From assembly GCF_003313385.1 (NCBI RefSeq), contig NZ_QMHN01000001.1, positions 521,673 through 585,672 on the forward strand: a stretch of DNA of 64,000 bases. The letters are read 5' to 3'. Shown in pieces: positions 1-8,354 of this stretch; position 1 is the first letter of the stretch; the number at the start of each line of letters is the position of its first letter. The DNA comes from Pedobacter chitinilyticus (lineage in GTDB: Bacteria > Bacteroidota > Bacteroidia > Sphingobacteriales > Sphingobacteriaceae). A model generated the notes under the pieces. That model made no database searches. It had not been told where the DNA came from and saw only the letters and a program-made list of their open reading frames with translations. The position numbers were made by a program, and so were the translations under genes.

Positions 1-1
1 T

Positions 2-424
2 ATGGCTGCAGCTTTGCCATCAGGTAATTTAATTGTTCCAGTAATTAAAAATGCTGACCAATTGAACTTGGTAGGTTTAACTAGAGCAGTAAATGATTTA
101 GCGAATAGGGCTCGTACTTCGAAACTAAAACCAGATGAAACGCAAAATGGTACTTTTACGTTAACCAATGTTGGTTCATTTGGAAATGTGATGGGGACGC
201 CAATTATCAATCAGCCACAGGTTGCTATTTTAGCGGTAGGTGCTATTAAAAAGAAACCTGCTGTTTTGGAAACTGAACATGGTGACGTGATTGCGATCAG
301 ACACATGATGTTCCTATCTTTATCTTACGACCATAGGGTAGTAGATGGTGCATTGGGAGGTTCGTTTGTTCGTCGCGTAGCAGATTATTTAGAAAATTGG
401 GATATCAACAGAGAAGTTTCTTAA
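2..424 (+). CDS. 2-oxoacid dehydrogenase E2 component (dihydrolipoyl acyltransferase), C-terminal part
   Basis: Only the last ~140 residues are in the window; the gene starts before base 1. This is the catalytic domain of an E2 subunit of a 2-oxoacid dehydrogenase complex, which moves an acyl group from lipoamide to CoA in the cytoplasm. The active-site motif YDHRVVDG near the end carries the catalytic His and Asp of the chloramphenicol-acetyltransferase-like fold, and the TLTNVGSFG stretch is typical of the family. The lipoyl and E1/E3-binding domains are outside the window, so pyruvate, 2-oxoglutarate and branched-chain types cannot be separated here. A rho-independent terminator follows within about 20 bases, so this is the end of its transcription unit. 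Confidence 0.9.
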   Translation: MAAALPSGNLIVPVIKNADQLNLVGLTRAVNDLANRARTSKLKPDETQNGTFTLTNVGSFGNVMGTPIINQPQVAILAVGAIKKKPAVLETEHGDVIAIRHMMFLSLSYDHRVVDGALGGSFVRRVADYLENWDINREVS

Positions 425-444
425 ATTGATATGTACAATATAAA

Positions 445-482
445 GAAAGCTTCGTAAGGTAAATTTACGGAGCTTTTTGTTT
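445..482 (+). terminator. Rho-independent terminator after the E2 gene
   Basis: A 12-bp stem pairs AAAGCTTCGTAA (446-457) with TTACGGAGCTTT (465-476), with one G-T pair and a short loop, followed by a T-rich run. It sits 20 bases after the E2 stop codon. Confidence 0.8.
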
Positions 483-512
483 TTTGCATCTTTGGTGGTT
501 ACACTCTTCGTA

Positions 513-650
513 TGCGTTATCTTGACCGCAGTGAAACGAGTGGAGAAATCTTTTAAACAGTAAAACTAAATACACTCCAAAGATTTAACTTCGTTGATTT
601 TCAATTTACTTCGTAGAACTTTGGTTCTCCACTACGGTTGAAATGACGCA
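513..650. repeat. Dispersed palindromic intergenic element (TCATTTCGAC/GAGAAATCT family)
   Basis: An imperfect inverted repeat: the left end (513-545) reads TGCGTTATCTTGACCGCAGT and runs into GTGGAGAAATCTTT; the right end (625-650) carries CTCCACTACGGTTGAAATG then ACGCA, which pairs with it. Related elements lie at 7186-7344 and 8230-8310. No coding potential is evident. Confidence 0.6.
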
Positions 651-906
651 CCAATTACTGTATTTGCGAAGGGCTTTTTTTTGCACTGCAACAGGTTAAA
701 TAGACTGGATGGAAGTGAAAACCCCACAGCCAAGTGTAACGCAGGCGAGGAGTTGTAACGGACAGCCAGACTTTCGGGAAATAGTAGCAATGTTACTGCT
801 CTTCAAAAAAAATATCAGAAATTATAATTACCATCTAACTGTTCGGGGCTGGTCTTCATTTATGTCACCCTTTCAGGGTTTTTACTCATTACGTATTCTA
901 CTAGAG
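651..906. other. Intergenic stretch without a convincing gene
   Basis: Short open frames exist here, but they have low-complexity or atypical composition and no recognisable family. The segment near 693-780, with AACGGACAGCCAGACTTTCG, resembles decayed dispersed-repeat DNA often seen in this phylum. That resemblance is from memory and is weak. Confidence 0.35.
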
Positions 907-1025
907 TAATGACCACTTCGTGGTTTTAACATTGCCGAAACTGGTCTCAATAATATTGAAGCCCGAAGGACTGATATTATTCTAGATACAAGAACAAAAA
1001 TCCATAACCACGAAGTGGTGGCATT
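907..1025. repeat. MITE-like element with hairpin-forming terminal inverted repeats
   Basis: Perfect 14-bp arms ACCACTTCGTGGTT (912-925) and AACCACGAAGTGGT (1006-1019) face each other over about 80 bases. Each arm is also a hairpin by itself (ACCAC-TTC-GTGGT). A third stem lies in the middle, AATAATAT (949-956) with ATATTATT (974-981). TAATG and CATTA flank the outer ends. No coding sequence fits inside, so it would be non-autonomous if mobile. Confidence 0.55.
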
Positions 1026-1032
1026 ATTAAAG

Positions 1033-1062
1033 TAAAAGCCCAGACATCCATCTGGGCGTTTT
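1033..1062 (-). terminator. Terminator of the metY-metX-hom unit
   Basis: GCCCAGA (1038-1044) pairs with TCTGGGC (1051-1057). Read on the minus strand the hairpin is followed by TTTTACTTT. It begins about 28 bases after the hom stop codon and closes the minus-strand unit. Confidence 0.75.
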
Positions 1063-1089
1063 ACCATCAAAACAAAACAATATAAAAAT

Positions 1090-2331
1090 TTAATTAACAA
1101 GTATTCCTTCTTCGGCAATTGCTTTTATGTCCTGTTCAGTGTAGATGATTCTTCCTGTTTGGGCGATAAAAACATCTTTATTCAAGAGTAGGTCTTTGTT
1201 CTCTAAAAGGCTTTTCAAGCTTACGTTGCCGATTACATATTTGTAATCGTGGCGTGAAAAACGTTCAGAGATATTCTCAATTTGAAGTTTTTCTAAAGTG
1301 TACTCGTGTTGGTAGCGCAAATAAATTTCCAAACTCACTCTGTCAGTATGGATTAAACCATTTTTTTGGTGGTATTTTTTGTATTCGTAGCGATAGTCGT
1401 AACGCAAGGCAGCAATGTCTGAAAGTACGGCCGCACCTGTGGGGTGGCCTCCAGCACCTTTACCAAAGAAGAACTGTTTGTCGGCAAATGCCGCTTGTAC
1501 GGTAACACCGTTGTACTCATTCTCTACGTTGTAAAGGAAATCATCGCTTTTTACAAACTTTGGCAACACAAAAGTAATCACCTGTTTAGTGCTGATTTTT
1601 CTGGTTGTAGGAACTAATTTAATCTTATAGTTCTTCTCTTTTGCGTACTGAATATCGGCATCGGCAAGGTTTTGAATGCCAATGTTCAATATTTTATCAG
1701 GGTTGATGAAAAGTCCGTAAGCGTGTGCGGTAGCAATGGTCAACTTAAATTTAGGGTCGTAACCACCAACGTCTAAAATAGGGTTGGTTTCTGCAAAGCC
1801 TAAATCTTGTGCTTCTTTTAAAGCCGAGTCATAACTTGCGCCTTCGTTAAATATTTTAGAAAGAATGTAATTTGACGAACCGTTAAAGATGCCGCTAATG
1901 CCGTGCAACAACTCGTTATCGTAATATTCTTCTAAGTTTCTGATGATTGGAATACTACCGCATACCGCACCTTCGTAAAGTAATGAAGTGCCATGTTCTT
2001 CTTGTAGATGTACTAATTCTTCTAAGTGATTAGCAATCATTTTTTTATTGGCGGATACCACATTCTTTCCGCTGCTAAGTGCTTTTTTTGTGATTTGATA
2101 TGCAGCATCGGCATCGTCAATCAGCTCTACAATGGTGTTGATTTCTGGATTGTCCAGTATTTCATCATGTGAAGTGGTAAACAAATGCGTATCTAAAGTC
2201 CTTTTCTTTTCAGGGTTTTTGATGGCTATTTTAACGATTTCCAAGTTTAGGTTTTGGGATTTAATGATATCATGCAGACCTTGTCCTACCACACCAAATC
2301 CAAATAATCCTATTTTAAGTTTCTTGCTCAT
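1090..2331 (-). CDS. hom: Homoserine dehydrogenase
   Basis: Reduces aspartate 4-semialdehyde to homoserine with NAD(P)H, the branch point to methionine and threonine. The N-terminus shows the Rossmann loop GLFGFGVVGQG (residues 8-18); the catalytic domain has GIFNGSSNYIL and GGYDPKFKL, the latter holding the conserved Asp and Lys of the active site. At 413 residues it is the usual monofunctional size, with no fused aspartate kinase. The C-terminal ~80 residues are divergent and I cannot assign an ACT domain with confidence. It lies 103 bases behind metX and ends before a terminator, so it is the last gene of the SAM-riboswitch-controlled unit. The ATG at 2331 sits just before the Rossmann motif. 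Confidence 0.93.
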   Translation of the reverse strand: MSKKLKIGLFGFGVVGQGLHDIIKSQNLNLEIVKIAIKNPEKKRTLDTHLFTTSHDEILDNPEINTIVELIDDADAAYQITKKALSSGKNVVSANKKMIANHLEELVHLQEEHGTSLLYEGAVCGSIPIIRNLEEYYDNELLHGISGIFNGSSNYILSKIFNEGASYDSALKEAQDLGFAETNPILDVGGYDPKFKLTIATAHAYGLFINPDKILNIGIQNLADADIQYAKEKNYKIKLVPTTRKISTKQVITFVLPKFVKSDDFLYNVENEYNGVTVQAAFADKQFFFGKGAGGHPTGAAVLSDIAALRYDYRYEYKKYHQKNGLIHTDRVSLEIYLRYQHEYTLEKLQIENISERFSRHDYKYVIGNVSLKSLLENKDLLLNKDVFIAQTGRIIYTEQDIKAIAEEGILVN

Positions 2332-2434
2332 GTTTTTGTTGATGATTAAAATGATGAAAGGATTTCACCGATTTTACTTTTTCTTGTTTTTAATGATGAT
2401 GTCTAGTCTTTTTTCACTTTCAACTTTTCACTCT

Positions 2435-3493
2435 TTAGGCGATGTGTTGTAGCTTAATTATTTTTTTGTTTTTACTCTCTTTTAAAAAGTGCCCAATAAT
2501 ATTGGTCAACTTATCTGTTTCTATTAAAAAGCCGTCGTGGCCGTAGGCGCATTTAATGCTGCTGAACTGTGCATCAGCAATATGCTGGGCCAAAAACTGT
2601 TGCTCGGTAATAGGGAAGAGGATGTCGTTTTCGATACCTACTACCAAAGTATTAGCCTTCACCAACTTAAGGGCGTCTACAATGCTTTTTCTTCCACGTC
2701 CCACATTGTGACTGTCCATTGCTTTACTCAAATACCAGTAACTGTAGGCATTAAAGCGTTTGCAAAGTTTCTCTCCTTGATAGTTTTGATAAGAGGAAGC
2801 CCTGAAATCAGTCACTTTATCGTTCACACTTTCCAATTGAGTTTCGTTATAAGCCTCGTAAGTTCTGTACGATAATAAAGCAATGCTTCTGGCAGTTTTT
2901 AGACCTTTTAAACCGCCATTAGGCTGATTAGCGAAAAATGTTCTATCGGTAGCAATGGCCAAACGTTGACTTTCGTTAAACGCAATTCCCCATGGAGAAT
3001 GTGCGGCATTGGTAGCCACTAAAATCAAGTTTTCAATTTCAGTTTTTCCTAAAATAGACCACTCCAAAGCTTGTTGACCACCTAATGAACCACCAATTAA
3101 AGTTTTCACTTGCTTGATACCCAAATGGTCGGCCAGTAATTGATGGATGGCTGCCAAATCTCTGATAGAAAATTCTGGGAAAGCCAAATAATAAGGCTGT
3201 CCTGTAGTCGGATTAATGCTTAGTGGATTGGTAGTACCATAATTTGAACCCAAAATGTTTGCACAAATGATAAAGTGCTCTTCTGGATTAAATAAATCTT
3301 TGGTGCCAAATAAACCTTTCCACCAGTCTAATACATCGGCATTAGCGGTTAAAGCATGGCATGCCCAAATCACATTGTCTTTGTTGACGTTTAGCGTACC
3401 AAAAGTTTGGTAGGCAATCTCCAAATGACGAAGCTTTTTACCGCTTTCGAGCTTGAATATTTTTGGGTATTTATAGGTTAACGAATTACTCAT
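2435..3493 (-). CDS. metX: Homoserine O-acetyltransferase
   Basis: Transfers acetyl from acetyl-CoA to homoserine, giving the substrate for MetY next door. It has the alpha/beta-hydrolase fold: nucleophile elbow GGSLGGQQ with Ser136, and the late Asp (VGIENDILFP) and His (YGHDGF) of the triad. The length of 352 residues fits the family. The related serine acetyltransferases of this fold share the motifs, but the metY and hom neighbours favour homoserine as substrate; acetyl versus succinyl specificity is inferred from family only. It starts 30 bases after metY and is most likely cotranscribed with it. Confidence 0.92.
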   Translation of the reverse strand: MSNSLTYKYPKIFKLESGKKLRHLEIAYQTFGTLNVNKDNVIWACHALTANADVLDWWKGLFGTKDLFNPEEHFIICANILGSNYGTTNPLSINPTTGQPYYLAFPEFSIRDLAAIHQLLADHLGIKQVKTLIGGSLGGQQALEWSILGKTEIENLILVATNAAHSPWGIAFNESQRLAIATDRTFFANQPNGGLKGLKTARSIALLSYRTYEAYNETQLESVNDKVTDFRASSYQNYQGEKLCKRFNAYSYWYLSKAMDSHNVGRGRKSIVDALKLVKANTLVVGIENDILFPITEQQFLAQHIADAQFSSIKCAYGHDGFLIETDKLTNIIGHFLKESKNKKIIKLQHIA

Positions 3494-3523
3494 TGTTGGG
3501 TTGTTGTGGTTGTGTTGTGGTTG

Positions 3524-4837
<1,314 letters not shown>

Positions 4838-4915
4838 TTACGATTTTGAATGATGATTAACGCTTGTTCGCAGTGGACGACCATTTGGTCTTGCTGCATA
4901 TAGTGATGTTGCGTA

Positions 4916-4931
4916 CCCTAATTTCTTAGGG
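4916..4931 (-). other. Strong hairpin in the metY leader
   Basis: CCCTAA-TTTC-TTAGGG is a perfect 6-bp stem with a four-base loop, lying between the small ORF and metY. No T-run follows on the minus strand, so it is not a classical terminator; it may be an expression-platform or RNA-stability hairpin (inference). Confidence 0.5.
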
Positions 4932-4975
4932 CCTTCCGAATTGTTAGAAAATTACAAAATGGAAGATTTTATGAT

Positions 4976-5107
4976 TTAGCACATGCCATAGCACATACAA
5001 ATCGATGGCATATTGCAATAATTGCCAATAATCGTATTACAAATAGTGTTTTTGCCGACCTGCTCGGATACTAAGTTACTTACTGGGATAGAATTAATTA
5101 GTTTCAT
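4976..5107 (-). CDS. Small Cys/Met-rich leader ORF between SAM-I riboswitch and metY
   Basis: An ATG-to-TAA frame of 43 codons begins 5 bases after the riboswitch. The product ends in CNMPSICMCYGMC. It holds five Cys (23, 31, 37, 39, 43) and four Met (1, 33, 38, 42), strongly clustered in the last 13 residues, just before the stop. No family is recognised. Its start codon lies where the P1 stem of the aptamer closes, so SAM binding could block its translation; the Cys/Met codons overlap a possible stem GCCAT/ATGGC (4985-5009). Role as a stalling leader peptide for cysteine or methionine supply is inference; it could also be chance, since AT-rich leaders do hold short frames. Confidence 0.5.
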   Translation of the reverse strand: MKLINSIPVSNLVSEQVGKNTICNTIIGNYCNMPSICMCYGMC

Positions 5108-5111
5108 CTTA

Positions 5112-5226
5112 TTAATTTATATCTCCAAAATGCACCATGCATTTTGGTCAGGAATTGGCACCTTCTCTTTTTGAGGGTTGCCAGTGGGTCATTGAGCCAG
5201 TCTCTCGCCACTTCTTTATAAATCAA
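5112..5226 (-). promoter_or_regulatory. SAM-I (S-box) riboswitch
   Basis: Read on the minus strand it has the S-box core: P1 strands ATTTATAAAG and GAGATATAAAT, the kink-turn side AATGACCCACTGGCAACC, and the invariant AGGTGCCAATTCC with a following P4-like hairpin AAAATGCATGGTGCATTTT. S-boxes bind S-adenosylmethionine and normally shut off methionine genes when SAM is high. It precedes metY-metX-hom. The mode of control is not obvious, since no terminator with a T-run follows it directly. Confidence 0.93.
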
Positions 5227-5273
5227 TGACCTAACAGGTAATTGACTTTTACTTGGTGCTCCAAATAATGTTT

Positions 5274-5304
5274 CAAATGTAGTGTGTTTTTTCTTTTTAT
5301 GCAA
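5274..5304 (-). promoter_or_regulatory. Promoter of the SAM-riboswitch/metY unit
   Basis: On the minus strand TTG (5304-5302), a 20-base spacer and TACATTTG (5281-5274) match the Bacteroidota TTG-N19-TANNTTTG promoter with one extra base. The predicted transcript starts about 40 bases before the aptamer. Confidence 0.7.
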
Positions 5305-5406
5305 AATAAAATTTTGAAAAATATTTATAATTCTGATTTTCAATATTTTATTTGTATGTTGTTTTTGTTGGTTTTTAATTTTGGCAGTTGTTTGACAGTA
5401 GAAAAC

Positions 5407-5436
5407 TTGAATGTGATATAAAGTATAGTAACTTTG
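5407..5436 (+). promoter_or_regulatory. Promoter of cysE-cysM
   Basis: TTG (5407-5409), exactly 19 bases, then TAACTTTG (5429-5436): an exact Bacteroidota promoter match. It faces away from the metY promoter about 100 bases off and predicts a leader of about 20 bases before the cysE TTG start. Confidence 0.75.
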
Positions 5437-5461
5437 TGGACTTACTATATATTTCTGAATT

Positions 5462-6271
5462 TTGAATACTGAATTTTTAAATAGCATTATACAACGCCAA
5501 AATCAACAGCAGGTAGTGCCTTCTAATCAGATGATTGCCAACTGGGCGCAATCATTGTTGAATTTGATTTTTCCTGAAAGGGGAGCATCTACTAATTATA
5601 ATCAAGAGGTGCTGAAAGGTGTTTTCTTTGAATTAAAAGAAGAACTACAGCTTATCCTAAAATCTACAAAAGCTTGTCATAAGAACCAGTATAAGGAAAT
5701 ATCGGATGCTTTTTTTGATGTGCTGCCAGAAGTATATAGAAAGTTGAACACCGATTTGATTTCTATTGTGGAAGGAGATCCAGCAGCTAAAAGCGAGTTT
5801 GAAATCATTAGGTGTTATCCTGGTTTTTTTGCGATTGCGATGTATCGCTTTGCGCATGAGTTACATTTGTTAGATGTGCCACATATTCCACGCATTATTA
5901 CGGAGTATGCGCATACCACTACAGGTATAGATATTCATCCAGCAGCACAAATTGGAGAGTATTTGTACATTGACCACGGTACGGGCTTGGTAATTGGTGA
6001 AACCACCATTATCGGAAATCATGTGAAATTATATCAGGGTGTGACTTTGGGCGCATTGAGCGTGGATAAAACACAGTCTAATTCTAAAAGGCATCCTACC
6101 ATTGGCAACCATGTGATTATCTATTCGGGAGCAACTATTTTGGGTGGCGAAACGGTGATAGGTGATCATAGTGTGATTGGCGGTAATGTTTGGTTAACTA
6201 GAAGTGTGCCCGAAGGTTCAACAGTGTACCATCAGGCGGAGATTAAAATTAAAGAAAGTAATAAGGGCTAG
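5462..6271 (+). CDS. cysE: Serine O-acetyltransferase
   Basis: Makes O-acetylserine from serine and acetyl-CoA for cysteine synthesis. The C-terminal half is a left-handed beta-helix of hexapeptide repeats with the catalytic stretch YIDHGTGLVIGETTIIG; the helical N-terminal ~130 residues are family-specific. The chosen start is TTG at 5462: the first 23 residues look like the usual N-terminus of this long form of the enzyme (P-x4-I-x2-W then LIFPE), while the first ATG is only at 5531. The upstream promoter fits either start. Followed 23 bases later by cysM, forming a two-gene cysteine operon divergent from the methionine unit. Confidence 0.9.
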   Translation: MNTEFLNSIIQRQNQQQVVPSNQMIANWAQSLLNLIFPERGASTNYNQEVLKGVFFELKEELQLILKSTKACHKNQYKEISDAFFDVLPEVYRKLNTDLISIVEGDPAAKSEFEIIRCYPGFFAIAMYRFAHELHLLDVPHIPRIITEYAHTTTGIDIHPAAQIGEYLYIDHGTGLVIGETTIIGNHVKLYQGVTLGALSVDKTQSNSKRHPTIGNHVIIYSGATILGGETVIGDHSVIGGNVWLTRSVPEGSTVYHQAEIKIKESNKG

Positions 6272-6294
6272 CAGCTTAGCATAAAATTAAAGAA

Positions 6295-7167
6295 ATGAAG
6301 ACCATTATAGATTGCATTGGAAATACACCCTTGGCAGAAATCAGGTATTTGAATACCAATCCAAATGTTAAAATTTATGCAAAGTTAGAAGGGAATAATC
6401 CTGGCGGGAGTGTGAAAGATAGGGCTGCGTTAAATATGATTCGCAGTGCAATGGAAAGAGGAGAGGTGGATAAAAACACCAAACTGATAGAGGCTACCAG
6501 TGGTAACACGGGCATTGCTTTGGCAATGATTGCTTCTATTTATGGTATCGATATTGAATTGGTCATGCCAGCCAGTTCTACTCGAGAGCGCACCTTAACC
6601 ATGGAAGCTTTTGGCGCAAAAGTGACTTTGTTGGAATCGATAGAAGTTTGTAGAGATTATGCCGAAGAGAAAGGAACACAATCTGGTTATTTTTTATTAA
6701 ATCAATTTGCTAATCCTGATAATTACTTGGCCCATTATAAAACTACTGGCCCAGAGATTTGGAATGATACCGAAGGGAAAATCACCCATTTTGTGAGCAG
6801 TATGGGGACTACTGGAAGTATTATGGGTAACTCGAGATACTTGAAAGAAAAGAACCCTGATATCCAAATTGTAGGTTGTCAGCCAACCGAGGAATCATCT
6901 ATTCCAGGGATTCGCCGTTGGCCTATTGAGTATTTGCCTAAGATTTACGAGCCTGAACGAGTGGATAGGATTATGGATGTTTCGCAGCATGATGCTACCC
7001 TTGCAGCCAGAACCATGGCCCGTAAAGAAGGAATATTTGCTGGAATGAGTAGTGGCGGGGCCCTGCATTGCGCCCTGCAATTGGCGGAGGAATTAGAAAG
7101 CGGATTGATTGTTTTTATCACCTGCGACAGGGGAGATCGGTATTTGAGCAGTGATTTGTTTGGGTAA
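6295..7167 (+). CDS. cysM: Cysteine synthase B (O-acetylserine sulfhydrylase)
   Basis: PLP enzyme joining sulfide (or thiosulfate) to O-acetylserine. PLP lysine K41 in GGSVKDRAA, substrate loop EATSGNTGIALA and phosphate-binding SMGTTGSIMG are all visible. The sequence SSIPGIRRWPIEYLPKIY and the 290-residue length point to CysM rather than CysK; whether thiosulfate is used cannot be told. It is cotranscribed with cysE and ends before a palindromic element that probably works as a two-way terminator with the convergent lipoprotein gene. Confidence 0.9.
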   Translation: MKTIIDCIGNTPLAEIRYLNTNPNVKIYAKLEGNNPGGSVKDRAALNMIRSAMERGEVDKNTKLIEATSGNTGIALAMIASIYGIDIELVMPASSTRERTLTMEAFGAKVTLLESIEVCRDYAEEKGTQSGYFLLNQFANPDNYLAHYKTTGPEIWNDTEGKITHFVSSMGTTGSIMGNSRYLKEKNPDIQIVGCQPTEESSIPGIRRWPIEYLPKIYEPERVDRIMDVSQHDATLAARTMARKEGIFAGMSSGGALHCALQLAEELESGLIVFITCDRGDRYLSSDLFG

Positions 7168-7185
7168 TTGTTAACGATGATACTT

Positions 7186-7344
7186 CCGTCATTTCGACCT
7201 TGTAGAGAAATCTTTGAATTATACCTTTCCAGAGATTTCTCTCCCGAAAAGTCGAGTCAGTTTGTGCTTCGCAATGACGAATATCGGAATTGAGACTTAC
7301 GAAGTTTCTAAAACTTCGTAAGTCTGGTATAGTCGAAATGACGG
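7186..7344. repeat. Composite palindromic element between convergent genes
   Basis: Perfect 13-bp outer arms CCGTCATTTCGAC (7186-7198) and GTCGAAATGACGG (7332-7344). Inside, AGAGAAATCT and AGAGATTTCTCT form a second stem (7204-7242). A separate perfect 15-bp palindrome AGACTTACGAAGTTT (7293-7307) with its complement (7311-7325) is nested near the right end, as if one repeat had inserted in another. It lies between cysM and a minus-strand lipoprotein gene. Confidence 0.75.
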
Positions 7345-7356
7345 TAAAACACTACA

Positions 7357-8184
7357 TCAATAATACTGATAGTTTGTATATTGAAATTCCTGCGCCTGTC
7401 GCAAATAAAATAAATTGGTAATCAGTTTATCTAATTCATCTACTATTTGATGAAGTCCCTTAAGTCGCTCAGATTTTTCTTTTGGGGGAGTATCAAAATC
7501 AAATTGATTTTCATCTTTAATAAGTTGTCTAAGTGATTTAATGTAAAGTGCCTTTTGCTGATTGATGTTATACTTTTTATCGATTAATTCGCCTTCTTTG
7601 GGCATGATGTAAATAGCGTATTCTGCATATCCTAATATGCGTATATGTTGATGGCCGAAATAAGTGCCGCCATATTGGAATTTTTGAAATAAAGAGTTGA
7701 TGCTGGAATAAATATTAATCAATCTCATTCGTTGTGACGCATACTTTTTAGAACCATTTTTTTGCTTCAAAAAATATGCATAGAGTAGGTAATAATCATC
7801 TTGTCCAACTTCGCTGCCGAAATCGACTCCATTAACATATTTATTGTACGACCAATTAGGGTGAATTGGAATATCATTAAAAAATTCAGGATGATTGTTT
7901 ATAATTTCATTAATATCCTTTTTTGAAAATCTTACCGTTTCCCCAATTTCAGTATGGATGATTAGAGAATCAGTTTGGATGTAATGCTTGGATAGATGGT
8001 TTTCTTTCGAATTTGATTTTTTAGTATAACTGTCGTCTTGGTTAGCGTGTTTTAAAAGTAGCGGCTCTTCGGTTTTCTCCGAAGGCTTGGCGTTGATGGT
8101 ATCTTTTAATTCATCACCTTGTTTTTGAGGTTGATTGCAGCTTAAAAATAACAATATAGATATGGAGATAAGAGCGTTCTTCAT
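7357..8184 (-). CDS. Predicted lipoprotein of unknown function
   Basis: I do not recognise the family. The first 16 residues form a lipoprotein signal peptide ending in the lipobox LFLSC with Cys16 followed by Asn, so the protein is probably anchored in the outer or inner membrane facing the periplasm. A charged, low-complexity linker (residues ~20-75) leads into a mixed-charge globular domain of ~200 residues without obvious catalytic motifs. It stands alone on the minus strand between two palindromic elements and so is probably a single-gene unit. Confidence 0.7.
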   Translation of the reverse strand: MKNALISISILLFLSCNQPQKQGDELKDTINAKPSEKTEEPLLLKHANQDDSYTKKSNSKENHLSKHYIQTDSLIIHTEIGETVRFSKKDINEIINNHPEFFNDIPIHPNWSYNKYVNGVDFGSEVGQDDYYLLYAYFLKQKNGSKKYASQRMRLINIYSSINSLFQKFQYGGTYFGHQHIRILGYAEYAIYIMPKEGELIDKKYNINQQKALYIKSLRQLIKDENQFDFDTPPKEKSERLKGLHQIVDELDKLITNLFYLRQAQEFQYTNYQYY

Positions 8185-8229
8185 CGTTATAAAATTAGTT
8201 ATTCGTTTTTTCGATTAACCACGATACTT

Positions 8230-8310
8230 CGTCATTTCGACAAGGAACGAGGAGAAATCTAAAAATGTTTAGTGTATATCGTTGGATTTCTCTCTGCGTT
8301 CGAAATGACG
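8230..8310. repeat. Dispersed palindromic element
   Basis: Perfect 11-bp outer arms CGTCATTTCGA (8230-8240) and TCGAAATGACG (8300-8310), with inner GAGAAATC and GATTTCTC pairing. Same family as 513-650 and 7186-7344. It lies between two minus-strand genes. Confidence 0.75.
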
Positions 8311-8354
8311 GTGTAAGGCGGAATTCTATAAATTTTTACTTTCTGCTCTTAATT

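Noticed and set aside
709..1118. Two short overlapping frames, one on each strand, in the gap after the E2 gene
   Set aside because: Overlap palindromic repeats and the hom terminator, and no recognisable protein family.
5104..5487. 127-residue minus-strand frame
   Set aside because: Runs across the SAM-I riboswitch, both promoters and the start of cysE; the riboswitch signal is far stronger.
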